The notes under the pieces: generated by a model | Database searches by the model: none | Seen by the model: the letters and a program-made list of their open reading frames with translations, nothing else | Told to the model about the DNA's origin: nothing | Made by a program: the position numbers and the translations under genes | Part shown: one piece after another, positions 1 through 8,795 of the stretch | Layout: each line of letters begins with the position of its first letter | How positions within the stretch are numbered: position 1 is the first letter of the stretch | NCBI RefSeq assembly: GCF_013391405.1 | Contig: NZ_JACBFD010000018.1 | Span: forward strand, 1-64,000 | DNA: 64,000 bases | Direction: 5' to 3' | Source: Staphylococcus sp. GSSP0090 | GTDB taxonomy: Bacteria; Bacillota; Bacilli; Staphylococcales; Staphylococcaceae

Positions 1-418
1 ATTTATTAATCAAAGTTGATTTCCCTACATTAGGTATACCTACTATCATTGCTCTTATCGCACGCGGTTTTAGTCCTTTTTGTTTTTCTTTTTCAAATTT
101 TTCTTTTGTCGCTTGGACCGCAGTTTGTTCAACTTGTTTGAGACCTTTACCATGCTTAGCATCAATAGCAACTGGATAGAAACCTTTTTCTTTAAAATAT
201 GATTCCCATTTTTCTAATTCTTTTAAATTAGCCATATCTTTTTTATTTAAAATAACTACTCTGGGTTTTTGTTGTATGACCTCATCAATCATTGGATTTC
301 TTGAACTATAAGGTATACGCGCATCTACAAGTTCAAATACTACATCTACTTTTTTTAATTGCTCTGATACTTCTCTTTTCGCTTTGGCCATATGACCTGG
401 ATACCATTGTATTACCAT
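1..418 (-). CDS. rbgA: Ribosome biogenesis GTPase RbgA/YlqF (N-terminal part, cut by window edge)
   Basis: The N-terminal 139 codons are present and the rest lies outside the window. RbgA is the circularly permuted GTPase that drives late assembly of the 50S subunit. The start fits the family: residues read [16 protein letters not shown], followed by the conserved VDARIP and SSRNP segments. The reading ends in the G1 P-loop [10 protein letters not shown] next to position 1. In permuted GTPases G4 precedes G1, and the expected order is kept here. The start ATG is at 418-416 with a GGTGAG-like Shine-Dalgarno upstream. It is transcribed divergently from the YfhO genes. The identification is firm; only the C-terminal part cannot be judged. 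Confidence 0.95.
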   Translation of the reverse strand, partial: MVIQWYPGHMAKAKREVSEQLKKVDVVFELVDARIPYSSRNPMIDEVIQQKPRVVILNKKDMANLKELEKWESYFKEKGFYPVAIDAKHGKGLKQVEQTAVQATKEKFEKEKQKGLKPRAIRAMIVGIPNVGKSTLINK

Positions 419-787
419 ATATCTCACCCTTCTATTACTGATGGCTTTTTATAAATTTTGTTTGTTATTTTATTCGCTCATGACATTTGGATTGCTTATG
501 CATCATAACACGTTGGTATAGATGTTATAAACAGATGAATTGGACAATCGTCACTCATTATTAATTTTACAACAAATACGAACGATAAGTGTATCTAATT
601 TTCCATTTTTATTCATTATACTGACGGTTCTTTAAACAATAACTTGAATTTCCATCCTTTCTTTGTAAAAATTAAAAACTAACATTTAAAATTGAAATAT
701 TTATAAATAATAATAGTTATTTTTATCTAAATACTTAAAAAGTAGATACAATAGAATTATATTAAACAGATAAGTAGGAGATTGCCT
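419..787. other. Divergent intergenic region rbgA / yfhO
   Basis: This 369-bp AT-rich spacer separates two divergent units, so it should carry a promoter for each. No strong consensus pair could be fixed by eye. The only clear element is the GGAG Shine-Dalgarno at 777-780, seven bases before the yfhO ATG at 788. No gene or RNA structure was seen. Confidence 0.6.
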
Positions 788-3367
788 ATGAAGCAAAAAT
801 TATTATATCTTTGTTTATTTCTAACTTTGGCAGTCGTTGGCCATAGTTATATCCTATATCGATTTATCTCTGATGGTGTTTTATTCACAGGTCCTAATGA
901 CGGTATGGAACAAATGGTGCCAATTCAAATGTATTTATTTGATAACTGGCATAAAGGTAATTTCTTTTATGCTTCTGACTTTGGACTCGGTGGAGATTTT
1001 TTTAGTGATTTAAGTTATTATTTCTCCACAAATATTATTTTTATAATCAACGTGATTATAATTATTTTATTAAAGACTTTTATAACACTAGATACGTCTG
1101 ATGTGATGTTTTGGATGACCAATGCACTCATCGTTTCTATTTTCAAATCAGCCATTGCGATGTTTGCTACTTTTTTATATGTCCGTTATATTGCTTTAAA
1201 TAAAAAAATTGCCATGCTAGCTGCATTCGTTTTTGTAATTTCACCAATCTATTTCAGATTCACAGTATATTGGCCATTTTTCAGTGATGTTTTTATTTGG
1301 TTACCCTTATTATTGTGGTCGATTGAACGCTTTCTAAAAACTGGTAAGCTTGGTCTTTTTATCATCGTAGTTGCAATTACACTAATAAATAATTTTTATT
1401 TTGCATATTATCAATTATTAACTGGATTAACTTATTTAACAATCAGACTTGCATTTAGGCACCAAAGCGATATTATCCCTAGATTCAAAGCGCTGATATC
1501 CTTATCTATTGCATCAGTGATTGCGTTAGGCTGTAGTTTGCCATTCTTTTTCTCAGCTATTCAAAGTTTCTTTAATAATAGACGCACTCCTTTTGATGGC
1601 AATGTAGATTTACTGGAACCTTTCAATCAAAATACGAATGTTTTTTATGATAATTATTTAATTGTCATCTTATTTATTACTGGGCAAGCTCTATTATCAT
1701 TCAAATTGTATAAACATTATTACTTTAAATTATTTGCCATATCTACATTGATATTAATTTGTGCTAGTTTTGTACCATTGGTTGATCAGATTTTTAACGG
1801 CTTTTCAGCCCCACAAAAACGTTGGCATTATTTAATTTCCTTTAATTCTGCAATTTTAATTGCTTTATATGTAAAATATTTCCGTACTGTTTCTATATCT
1901 AACTATATTTTTTCATCAGTTATCTCGTTAAGTTTCATTGGACTGAGCGCTTGGTATTATGACGATGTCGTTGCATGGATTTGGTTCGCCCCCATAGTCA
2001 GCTTAATTGGTTTATTGATTCTATTAATTAATGAATCTCATATCAAAATTAAACTGTCTTACTTGTTTGTTTTATCAATAATGATTTTAACTGTCTTAGT
2101 TGCTACTGTATTTATACGCAATCAAATTTATTTTGAAGATCATGTTAAACGTGCTAATACTTATTTTGTAAATGCAAGCCTTTTTAATACACCTTTACAG
2201 CAGCAGTTAGTTAAAGAAATGAATGTAAATAAACTTGAAGATGAACGTATAGATTGGCGTGTCAACGAACAAGATAACACACCAATGTATCAACAATTTA
2301 AAGGTCTGAGTATCTATTCTAGTATTTTTGATCATCATATCTTAGATTTTTATTACGATGAGCTTAAAATCAATATGCAAGAAGAATCAGTAAGTAGATA
2401 TCAATCAACCAATGGACGTCAAAATATAAGTAGTTTATTTTCAGTCAAATATCTAATGGTAAAAGATTATCAACATAATATACCGGCATACTTTAAAAAA
2501 ATTAAAAGTGATGGACAATATGAAATTTACGAAAACACATTAAATTTACCATCCGTACGTGTTTCTAATAAAAAGTTTAATTCAAATGATTTACATAACC
2601 CTATTGATAAGGAACATGCCATGATGGACGGTGTCATTTTAAATAATAATGGCTCGTCTTATAATGCAAAGACACCGAATTTATTGCATCAAACGCGTAT
2701 CACTTACAATGACATGGATAAAAAGCAAAATCATCAAATACATGTTTCTAAAAATAACAGCCATGTACAAATTCATATACCTAAACATTTAAGACAACGT
2801 TTTACTGACTTTTATTTAACACTTAAAGTCAAACGTGGGCTACCAGATAGTAATTTTTCAGTACAAGTAAATAACTATACAAATAATCGTTTATACAACA
2901 ATTCTACTTATCGAACAGGTGTAGATACACAACTTTATAGAACACAACCTGATAAAAATGGTAATATAAATGTTGGGTTAAGCCCTACAGGTAATTATTA
3001 TCTAGATATTCAAAGTTTGCATGGTGAAAACTACAATCGTTTAAAAGCAGCATATGCAAAGCAACATAACAATGGACATTATACAGATATTAAAAATGGC
3101 GTAAAAGTTAAACTCGGTCGTCATGACAAAGGTATTGCTTCTATTAATATACCGTATCGTGAAGGCATGACTGCATATGTCGACAACAAAAAAATCAAAC
3201 CATTGAATGTGAATTATATGATGACCGGTGTTCCAGTTTCAAAAGATAGCAAAGAAATCATCATCAAGTATCGCCCAAAATATTGGTATATAGTAACTGC
3301 TATTTCAATCATTTTCATTATAGGATCGCTCACATGGTTTATGAGAAAGAGATATAAAAATAAATAA
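788..3367 (+). CDS. YfhO-family polytopic membrane protein (GT-C-like), first of a tandem pair
   Basis: The product has 859 residues. The N-terminal half is very hydrophobic, with about a dozen membrane segments up to roughly residue 455. A polar, probably extracellular region of about 370 residues follows, then one C-terminal membrane helix near residues 835-853 and a basic tail (RKRYKNK). This matches the YfhO family (DUF6044/GT-C-like). YfhO of Bacillus subtilis and S. aureus is implicated in GlcNAc decoration of lipoteichoic acid together with CsbB. The first loop carries the polar motif GPNDGMEQMVP, repeated in the neighbour as GSGDGYRQMMP, a likely active-site region. ATG 788 is preferred over TTG 782 because GGAG sits seven bases upstream. 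The next gene starts 43 bp downstream and is a paralogue. The exact acceptor is unknown. Confidence 0.85.
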   Translation: MKQKLLYLCLFLTLAVVGHSYILYRFISDGVLFTGPNDGMEQMVPIQMYLFDNWHKGNFFYASDFGLGGDFFSDLSYYFSTNIIFIINVIIIILLKTFITLDTSDVMFWMTNALIVSIFKSAIAMFATFLYVRYIALNKKIAMLAAFVFVISPIYFRFTVYWPFFSDVFIWLPLLLWSIERFLKTGKLGLFIIVVAITLINNFYFAYYQLLTGLTYLTIRLAFRHQSDIIPRFKALISLSIASVIALGCSLPFFFSAIQSFFNNRRTPFDGNVDLLEPFNQNTNVFYDNYLIVILFITGQALLSFKLYKHYYFKLFAISTLILICASFVPLVDQIFNGFSAPQKRWHYLISFNSAILIALYVKYFRTVSISNYIFSSVISLSFIGLSAWYYDDVVAWIWFAPIVSLIGLLILLINESHIKIKLSYLFVLSIMILTVLVATVFIRNQIYFEDHVKRANTYFVNASLFNTPLQQQLVKEMNVNKLEDERIDWRVNEQDNTPMYQQFKGLSIYSSIFDHHILDFYYDELKINMQEESVSRYQSTNGRQNISSLFSVKYLMVKDYQHNIPAYFKKIKSDGQYEIYENTLNLPSVRVSNKKFNSNDLHNPIDKEHAMMDGVILNNNGSSYNAKTPNLLHQTRITYNDMDKKQNHQIHVSKNNSHVQIHIPKHLRQRFTDFYLTLKVKRGLPDSNFSVQVNNYTNNRLYNNSTYRTGVDTQLYRTQPDKNGNINVGLSPTGNYYLDIQSLHGENYNRLKAAYAKQHNNGHYTDIKNGVKVKLGRHDKGIASINIPYREGMTAYVDNKKIKPLNVNYMMTGVPVSKDSKEIIIKYRPKYWYIVTAISIIFIIGSLTWFMRKRYKNK

Positions 3368-3410
3368 AATCATTCTTTAAAAAGGAGTTTGTCGGAGATG
3401 AGGTATTACC

Positions 3411-6032
3411 ATGTTTCGTAAACTTTGGTCTCACAAAGTTTCAAGATTATTTTGTATTATTGCAATGGGCATTTTAGTTGCACTATTAACTTTCACACCG
3501 TACATCTATAGATATATCACACAAGGTATTGTCTTTAGTGGATCTGGTGATGGTTATAGACAAATGATGCCATTTCAAATGTATCTTTATGAGCACTTCA
3601 GCCAATTCAAATCGTTTTATGACCATTCGTTTGGACTTGGTGGAGATTATGTTAAAGACTTGTCATATTATTATTCAACCTCACCATTTACATGGATTAA
3701 CTTCATTTTTGTTTGGCTTTCAGAAATATTGTTCAACAGTCATCCTAACCAAATAAGTTATTGGGCAAGTAATCAACTTATCGTCGCTTTTGTCAAAGGT
3801 ATTGTCACATTTGTCATAGCATTTTACTTTTTTAGATATTTAAAATTTAAAAATTATGCTACATTGCTCGCTGCAATGCTTTATGCTTCATCAACGACTG
3901 TCATTTATTTTAATTTTACGTGGTCATATTACGGCGATTTACTTATTTTCCTTCCTTTATCCTTGCTTGGCGTTGAACGTTTTTATAAAGAAAAGAAAAT
4001 TGGTTTATTCATTTTCGCAATTGCACTAACCTTATTTTCAAATTTTTATTTTAGTTATTACGAAGCCATTATTATCCTGGCATACATTATTTATAGATTT
4101 TTATTTCCACATCCGACAGACGCTGTTTCTCGGAAACAACAGCTTTATTTGATTCCGATTGCAGTGATTTTAAGTACATTCATAGGTATCTGGGGTTTTT
4201 ATACGGGCGTTTCTTCATTTTTCAATAATGATCGCGTCAGTAATCCGCATTATCAAATTCAATGGTTTACTGATTTTGCACGTCAAAAGCATTTTTTCAC
4301 AAATGGTTTTTATATTACAGTGTCCCTTATTACAGTAGTCGCTTTATTATCGTTTAAACTATACAAACATTATTATTACAGATTATTCGCAATTGCTACC
4401 TGGATCATGCTAATTGGATCACTAACGCCATATTTCGATAGTATGTTTAACGGTTTTTCTACACCAGAACGTAGATGGGTATACATATTTGCATTCATGT
4501 CCGCTGGATTGATTGCCCTATTTATCCAACATTTATCAGAGTTAACGTTGAACGCTTATATCATTGCCTGTACGCCAGTATTAATCATTATGCTAATCAT
4601 GAATATGGTCGTTACAGATCAAAAAATGTCATGGATGATTATCTGTTTCATACTAATAATATTTATTGCTATATTATTATTAAAAAAATCCTTATTTCAG
4701 AATCATTGGTTTAAAGTCTCCATCTTAGCTTTATTTGTAATTCAACAAGCCTTCATATTATCTAATGATTACTATAATAATGTGAAAAGGTACGAATCTA
4801 CGAAACAAGCGATGCAAGACTCTGATTATCACAGCCCAGCTTTAGCCGAAAAAATTGATTCCATCAATCAACATCATGATGACCCATTACATCGCATTGA
4901 TTATATGTCACAATATGGATTAAATTCACCAATGATTTATCATTTTAATGGTATTGCATTATATTCAAGTATTTTCGATGGTGATATATTAAACTATTAT
5001 GATAAAACACTACAAATCAATATGCACACAGATAAAAACAGTACGTATCGGTTGTTGTCTAATCGTGCCAACCTAATGGCTTTATGGGATGTTGAAGATC
5101 GTATTCGTCGCCCTGACGATTTAAATATGCCATATGGATTTACGCAAAAAGATATGGTTCACCATTCTAAAAAAGAAGCATTTATACATTCAGTTAATCG
5201 CATCAATTATCCAAGTGCACACATTACTGATAAGGCTTATAACACAAATGAATTAAAATCTCCATTAGACAAAGAACAAGCGATGCTACAAGGTGTTGTT
5301 TTTGATAATAATTCACAAGCGAATCAATCTTTCAAACCTAATAAGAACTTATTACCTGATGCATCATCAACACTAAGAAATGCACAAAAATTAGATCATT
5401 ATCAACTTATAGTAAATAAAGACAACGGTGGTATCAGTTACCAATTACCTCAGTCAATTGCAAATAAATATGAAGATATGTATGTTGAAATGGATATTGA
5501 ATTACTCTCTCCAGATAAAGAACATGACGTTGGTATTAATGAATATAATCAACATCGTAACGCATTATCTTATAAATACAGACGTTTCGTAAAACCCGTT
5601 ACAATGAGGGTTAAAGCTAATGAAAAGCTCGATCTTAAATTGTCTAAAGGTAAGTATCGAGTAAATGTAAAAGGTATCTATGGTGAAGACTATCGCACAT
5701 TACGCCATGCATCTAATGAGTTAGATGCTGTTAAAGTTACACAACAACGCGATGGTTACACGATTCATAAGCATAAAAATGACGCTGGATACTTAGTATT
5801 ACCTATGGCATATCGTGATGGCATGCAAGCATATGTAGGTGATAAAAAAGTAACGGTTAAACAAGGTAATGGTATAATGACAGTGATTCCTGTTGATAAA
5901 GGCCAAGAAACGATCAAACTTAAATATAGGCCATCTTATTATAAAACCTTACTTATTTTGACAATCATTGGAATCATTTCAAGCATTATTTTTACTAAGC
6001 GCATTTCAAAATCTTCTAAAAAAGAATTTTAA
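3411..6032 (+). CDS. YfhO-family polytopic membrane protein, second of a tandem pair
   Basis: The 873-residue product is a paralogue of the gene just upstream. It has the same layout: a multi-spanning N-terminal half, a large polar C-terminal domain, a last membrane helix near residues 845-865 and a lysine-rich tail. Shared motifs include the first-loop DG-QMMPFQMYLYE block, FGLGGDY, YYSTSPF and, late in the protein, YRDGMQAYV, which answers YREGMTAYV in the first copy. The pair probably form one operon and may act together in cell-envelope polymer glycosylation, as known for YfhO. The ATG at 3411 has GAGG seven bases upstream. A bidirectional hairpin at 6067-6108 follows. The substrate is inferred from the family only. 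Confidence 0.85.
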   Translation: MFRKLWSHKVSRLFCIIAMGILVALLTFTPYIYRYITQGIVFSGSGDGYRQMMPFQMYLYEHFSQFKSFYDHSFGLGGDYVKDLSYYYSTSPFTWINFIFVWLSEILFNSHPNQISYWASNQLIVAFVKGIVTFVIAFYFFRYLKFKNYATLLAAMLYASSTTVIYFNFTWSYYGDLLIFLPLSLLGVERFYKEKKIGLFIFAIALTLFSNFYFSYYEAIIILAYIIYRFLFPHPTDAVSRKQQLYLIPIAVILSTFIGIWGFYTGVSSFFNNDRVSNPHYQIQWFTDFARQKHFFTNGFYITVSLITVVALLSFKLYKHYYYRLFAIATWIMLIGSLTPYFDSMFNGFSTPERRWVYIFAFMSAGLIALFIQHLSELTLNAYIIACTPVLIIMLIMNMVVTDQKMSWMIICFILIIFIAILLLKKSLFQNHWFKVSILALFVIQQAFILSNDYYNNVKRYESTKQAMQDSDYHSPALAEKIDSINQHHDDPLHRIDYMSQYGLNSPMIYHFNGIALYSSIFDGDILNYYDKTLQINMHTDKNSTYRLLSNRANLMALWDVEDRIRRPDDLNMPYGFTQKDMVHHSKKEAFIHSVNRINYPSAHITDKAYNTNELKSPLDKEQAMLQGVVFDNNSQANQSFKPNKNLLPDASSTLRNAQKLDHYQLIVNKDNGGISYQLPQSIANKYEDMYVEMDIELLSPDKEHDVGINEYNQHRNALSYKYRRFVKPVTMRVKANEKLDLKLSKGKYRVNVKGIYGEDYRTLRHASNELDAVKVTQQRDGYTIHKHKNDAGYLVLPMAYRDGMQAYVGDKKVTVKQGNGIMTVIPVDKGQETIKLKYRPSYYKTLLILTIIGIISSIIFTKRISKSSKKEF

Positions 6033-6066
6033 ATTTATATTTTCAAACATAGGTTATATCATATTA

Positions 6067-6108
6067 AAAGGCCAAGACTTTTAGTGAACTAAAGAGTCTT
6101 GGCCTTTA
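6067..6108 (+). terminator. Hairpin after the yfhO pair
   Basis: Arms AAAGGCCAAGACT and AGTCTTGGCCTTT form a 13-bp stem around a 14-nt loop, 35 bp past the second yfhO stop. The T-tract is weak, so it may work in both directions together with the next hairpin. Confidence 0.7.
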
Positions 6109-6125
6109 TGTTTATAGTAAACAAA

Positions 6126-6156
6126 AAAAGCGAATCTCATAATGAGATTCGCTTTT
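6126..6156 (-). terminator. Rho-independent terminator of rplS
   Basis: A near-perfect stem AAAAGCGAATCTCAT / ATGAGATTCGCTTTT is followed on the minus strand by a run of T residues, 20 bp past the rplS stop codon. This is a textbook intrinsic terminator. Confidence 0.85.
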
Positions 6157-6175
6157 CATATGCTTAATATGCTGA

Positions 6176-6526
6176 TTAACGAATTTCTTTAATTCTAGCA
6201 GCTTTACCACGTAATTCACGTAGGTAGTATAATTTAGCACGACGAACTTTACCACGACGTGGAACTTCGATTTTTTCGATTTTTGGTGTGTGTAATGGGA
6301 ATGTACGTTCCACACCTACACCTGAAGAAATCTTACGTACAGTGAAAGTTTCTGAAATACCTCCACCACGGCGTTTGATTACTACACCTTCGAATACTTG
6401 GATACGTTCGCGTGTACCTTCAATAATACGTACGTGCACTTTTAAAGTGTCACCTGGACGGAATGAAGGTAAATCTGTGCGTAATTGCGATTGAGTTACT
6501 GCTTCGATTAATTTGTGATTACTCAT
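6176..6526 (-). CDS. rplS: 50S ribosomal protein L19
   Basis: The 116-residue protein has the usual L19 length. It shows the conserved blocks [26 protein letters not shown], the glycine-rich [14 protein letters not shown] and [14 protein letters not shown]19 sits at the 30S-50S interface. The ATG at 6526 is preceded by GGAGAG. It is the last gene of the rpsP-rimM-trmD-rplS cluster and lies 102 bp downstream of trmD. That gap contains a probable autoregulatory leader. A strong terminator follows the stop. Confidence 0.98.
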   Translation of the reverse strand: MSNHKLIEAVTQSQLRTDLPSFRPGDTLKVHVRIIEGTRERIQVFEGVVIKRRGGGISETFTVRKISSGVGVERTFPLHTPKIEKIEVPRRGKVRRAKLYYLRELRGKAARIKEIR

Positions 6527-6546
6527 TATTTTTTCTCTCCTTCAAC

Positions 6547-6586
6547 CTATGTTCTTGCCTCGACAAAATATAGCAGCGGATCATAG
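6547..6586 (-). promoter_or_regulatory. Probable L19 ribosomal-protein leader upstream of rplS
   Basis: On the minus strand, CTATG (6586-6582) and CATAG (6551-6547) pair and enclose GATCCGCTGC and the segment GGCAAGAACATAGG, just before the rplS Shine-Dalgarno. Firmicutes carry an L19 leader RNA here that is thought to give feedback control by free L19. The resemblance is from memory of the family. A covariance-model scan would decide. Confidence 0.5.
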
Positions 6587-6628
6587 TGATTTTCGTGTGT
6601 CGCACACTTAAAATATATTAGCATATTG

Positions 6629-7366
6629 TTAATCTTTTTTCAATTGCTTTTTGTATCTTTCTACAATATCTTTTTCTTCAACTGACATTGGATATCGTTC
6701 TAATAGGTCTGGACGTTTTACAAATGTGCGTAGAATTTTTTGTTCATGTCGCCATTGCTCAATATGTGCATGATTACCCGATAGTAATACATCCGGTACA
6801 CCCATTCCTTTATATTCTCTTGGTCTTGTATATTGCGGAAATTCTAACAAGCCATTTTGGAATGAATCATCTTCATGAGACTGTTGATTGCCTAAAACAC
6901 CTGGCAACAATCTTACTATGGCATCCGTCATTACCATTGCAGGTAATTCCCCACCCGTTAATACATAGTCTCCCATAGAAATCTCATCTGTAACAAGATG
7001 TTCTCGAATACGTTCGTCATATCCTTCATAATGTCCACATATAAACACCAAATGTTCTGATTGACTTAATTCATTTGCTATAGCTTGAGTAAATGGTTTT
7101 CCTTGAGGACACATTAAAATCACTCTTGTGTTCTCCGTTTTTTCAATACTTTCCATTGCATTAAAAATAGGTTCAGGTTTTAATACCATGCCTTGACCAC
7201 CACCAAAGGGATAATCATCCACTTGATTGTGTTTATTTTCTGCAAAATGTCTAAAATCAACTGTATTAACGGTTAGCATATTTTTTTCTTGCGCACGTTT
7301 TAAAATAGATTGGTTTAAAACACCGTTAAACATTTCTGGAAATAAAGTCAGAAAATCAATCTTCAT
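6629..7366 (-). CDS. trmD: tRNA (guanine-N1)-methyltransferase TrmD
   Basis: This SPOUT-family enzyme makes m1G37 in tRNAs that read CNN and some other codons, which prevents +1 frameshifting. The 245-residue protein starts [13 protein letters not shown]. It shows the trefoil-knot SAM-binding region: the [17 protein letters not shown] block, [27 protein letters not shown] and LPGVLGN. The start ATG (7366) shares one base with the rimM stop (TAATG), so translation is coupled. This gene order is standard in Firmicutes. Confidence 0.98.
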   Translation of the reverse strand: MKIDFLTLFPEMFNGVLNQSILKRAQEKNMLTVNTVDFRHFAENKHNQVDDYPFGGGQGMVLKPEPIFNAMESIEKTENTRVILMCPQGKPFTQAIANELSQSEHLVFICGHYEGYDERIREHLVTDEISMGDYVLTGGELPAMVMTDAIVRLLPGVLGNQQSHEDDSFQNGLLEFPQYTRPREYKGMGVPDVLLSGNHAHIEQWRHEQKILRTFVKRPDLLERYPMSVEEKDIVERYKKQLKKD

Positions 7367-7872
7367 TAATCCAACAATCCTTCCATTGGCGTAATTTGAA
7401 TACGTCTGCCCTCTACATCAATCTCTTTTACGACATCTGCTATATATGGAATTAAATACTCTTTGTCACCTTTAACTACCCACACATCATTGGCACCTGT
7501 TTCAAAAATTTCTGTAACACGGCCAATTGGAGTTTCATCGTCGTCAAATACAGTGCAACCGATGATATCTGAATAATAATATTCATGCTCTCCGAGTTCT
7601 ATTTCTTCATGATCTCGTTCTTGCATAATGGTTTCACCTTTTAAATATTCAATGTCATTAATATTATGAATACCTTCAAATGTCAACATATGGAGACCTT
7701 TATGCATACGATAAGAAGCAATTGTGAATTCTAACGGTTCTTTATTTTTACGTTCAATGATTACAACTTCACCAGGTTGAAAGCGTGTTTCTGTAAAATC
7801 TGAATTTGATTTTACTTTTATTTCTCCTTTAATACCATGTGTATTAACAATTTTACCTATCTCTACTTTCAT
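7366..7872 (-). CDS. rimM: 16S rRNA processing protein RimM
   Basis: RimM binds S19 and helps mature the 30S head. The protein has 168 residues with the N-terminal barrel motif ([16 protein letters not shown]) and a C-terminal PRC-barrel ([29 protein letters not shown]). An in-frame upstream start at 7887 exists. ATG 7872 is chosen because GGAGG lies eight bases before it and the family starts MKVEIGKI. It overlaps trmD by one base. It has its own extended -10 promoter and is separated from rpsP by a terminator. Confidence 0.96.
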   Translation of the reverse strand: MKVEIGKIVNTHGIKGEIKVKSNSDFTETRFQPGEVVIIERKNKEPLEFTIASYRMHKGLHMLTFEGIHNINDIEYLKGETIMQERDHEEIELGEHEYYYSDIIGCTVFDDDETPIGRVTEIFETGANDVWVVKGDKEYLIPYIADVVKEIDVEGRRIQITPMEGLLD

Positions 7873-7935
7873 ATATGTTTCCTCCACTATGATTTAACTA
7901 TTAATATTATTATGTATATGATGACTTGTCCTTTT

Positions 7936-7944
7936 ATTATAACA
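7936..7944 (-). promoter_or_regulatory. Extended -10 promoter for rimM-trmD
   Basis: The minus strand reads TGTTATAAT (TGn-TATAAT), 64-72 bases before the rimM start. No good -35 is visible, which is common for extended -10 promoters. Confidence 0.55.
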
Positions 7945-8049
7945 TGCCCAGTAAAACACAGTTATATAAATACAATACTCACGTATTGATCTATATTTAC
8001 AATATCGTTTCCATATCTTGACTTATATAGTTATCGTTAAAGTTCATAA

Positions 8050-8080
8050 AAAAAGAGTACCCTTCAAGGTACCCTTACAA
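8050..8080 (-). terminator. Intrinsic terminator or attenuator after rpsP
   Basis: On the minus strand, AAGGGTACC and GGTACTCTT (one G-T pair) form a 9-bp stem, followed by a T-tract. It lies 28 bp past the rpsP stop and separates rpsP from rimM. Confidence 0.75.
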
Positions 8081-8108
8081 ATTATTTATTTGTATATTTG
8101 TCGAAAAC

Positions 8109-8375
8109 CTATTTTTGATCGTCAAATTTCTTCAAGATACCTTCTCTTGATAAGATATTGTGAACTGTATCAGTTGGTTTCGCACCATTTTTCAACCATT
8201 TAAGTGCTAATTCTTCGTCGATTTTAACTTCTGCTGCATTTACATTGTTTGGGTTGTAAGTACCGATTTGTTCGATATTACGACCGTCACGTGGTGCACG
8301 CGCATCAGCTGCTACGATACGATAGAATGGATTTCTTTTTGAACCTAAACGTGTTAAACGTAATTTAACTGCCAT
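8109..8375 (-). CDS. rpsP: 30S ribosomal protein S16
   Basis: The 88-residue protein carries all S16 hallmarks: [19 protein letters not shown] at the N-terminus, [18 protein letters not shown] and [15 protein letters not shown]16 is needed for assembly of the 30S body. A GGAGCG Shine-Dalgarno precedes the ATG. In Bacillus and S. aureus rpsP lies directly beside ffh. Here a 2.4-kb plus-strand unit is inserted between them. Confidence 0.98.
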   Translation of the reverse strand: MAVKLRLTRLGSKRNPFYRIVAADARAPRDGRNIEQIGTYNPNNVNAAEVKIDEELALKWLKNGAKPTDTVHNILSREGILKKFDDQK

Positions 8376-8543
8376 TTATATTCGCTCCTTTTGTTTTCAT
8401 AATTTTTATTTTCTACAAGAAATAATAATAACAGTAATTCAATAGTTTGTAAAGAGTTTCTTCTTTACCAATTTCATTATTATTCAAAATTCCTTTTCTA
8501 CCTTAATTTTTAGTAAAGTCACATCTCCTTAACCACCCTTAAC

Positions 8544-8572
8544 TTGACATGATTCATTAAAAAATATACATT
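8544..8572 (+). promoter_or_regulatory. Consensus promoter of the TPP-riboswitch operon
   Basis: TTGACA at 8544-8549, a 17-bp spacer and TACATT at 8567-8572. The predicted start near 8579 is about ten bases before the riboswitch. This is the clearest sigma-A promoter in the window. Confidence 0.85.
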
Positions 8573-8589
8573 AAGTTTAAATTACATAA

Positions 8590-8680
8590 CAAGTGCACTA
8601 GGGGTGTTTCTAACTGAGATGAGTCTGACTCAAACCCTTTGAACCTGATCTAGTTTAAACTAGCGGAGGAAAGTGTGAAG
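8590..8680 (+). promoter_or_regulatory. TPP (THI-box) riboswitch
   Basis: The thi-box core is complete. CACTAGGGGTG starts the aptamer, CTGAGATGAG lies at 8614-8623, ACCCTTTGAACCTGATCTAG follows, a small AGTTTAAACT hairpin sits in the variable arm, and CGGAGGAAAGTG closes it at 8664-8675. Thiamine-pyrophosphate aptamers repress downstream genes when the ligand is abundant. A terminator at 8735-8772 provides the expression platform. The downstream genes are not known thiamine-synthesis or transport genes, which is unusual. Confidence 0.95.
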
Positions 8681-8734
8681 TCTAGCATATTTCAATATTT
8701 TTGAAGTACTTTGATACATATGTCGATATTCCTT

Positions 8735-8772
8735 ATACACAACCTTCTTTCAGGAGCGTTGTGTATTTTTTA
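8735..8772 (+). terminator. Riboswitch expression-platform terminator
   Basis: Arms ATACACAAC (8735-8743) and GTTGTGTAT (8758-8766) form a 9-bp stem with a T-tract. It lies between the TPP aptamer and the first gene. It would form when ligand is bound and stop transcription before 8796. Confidence 0.85.
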
Positions 8773-8795
8773 TTGAAAAATAAGGAGTGTATAAA

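Noticed and set aside
419-787. tRNA gene or small RNA in the rbgA-yfhO gap
   Set aside because: No cloverleaf, no T-loop sequence and no terminator hairpin were seen.
3398-3421. Seven-codon leader frame (MRYYHVS) before the second yfhO
   Set aside because: It has a plausible AAAGGAG but overlaps the main start codon and shows no regulatory features; too weak to report as a gene.
4475-4714. 79-codon open frame on the plus strand inside the second yfhO
   Set aside because: It overlaps a clearly coding frame and has no ribosome-binding site.
8630-8660. Possible antiterminator in the TPP leader
   Set aside because: Several pairings with the terminator arm are possible by eye, but none stood out; a folding calculation is needed.
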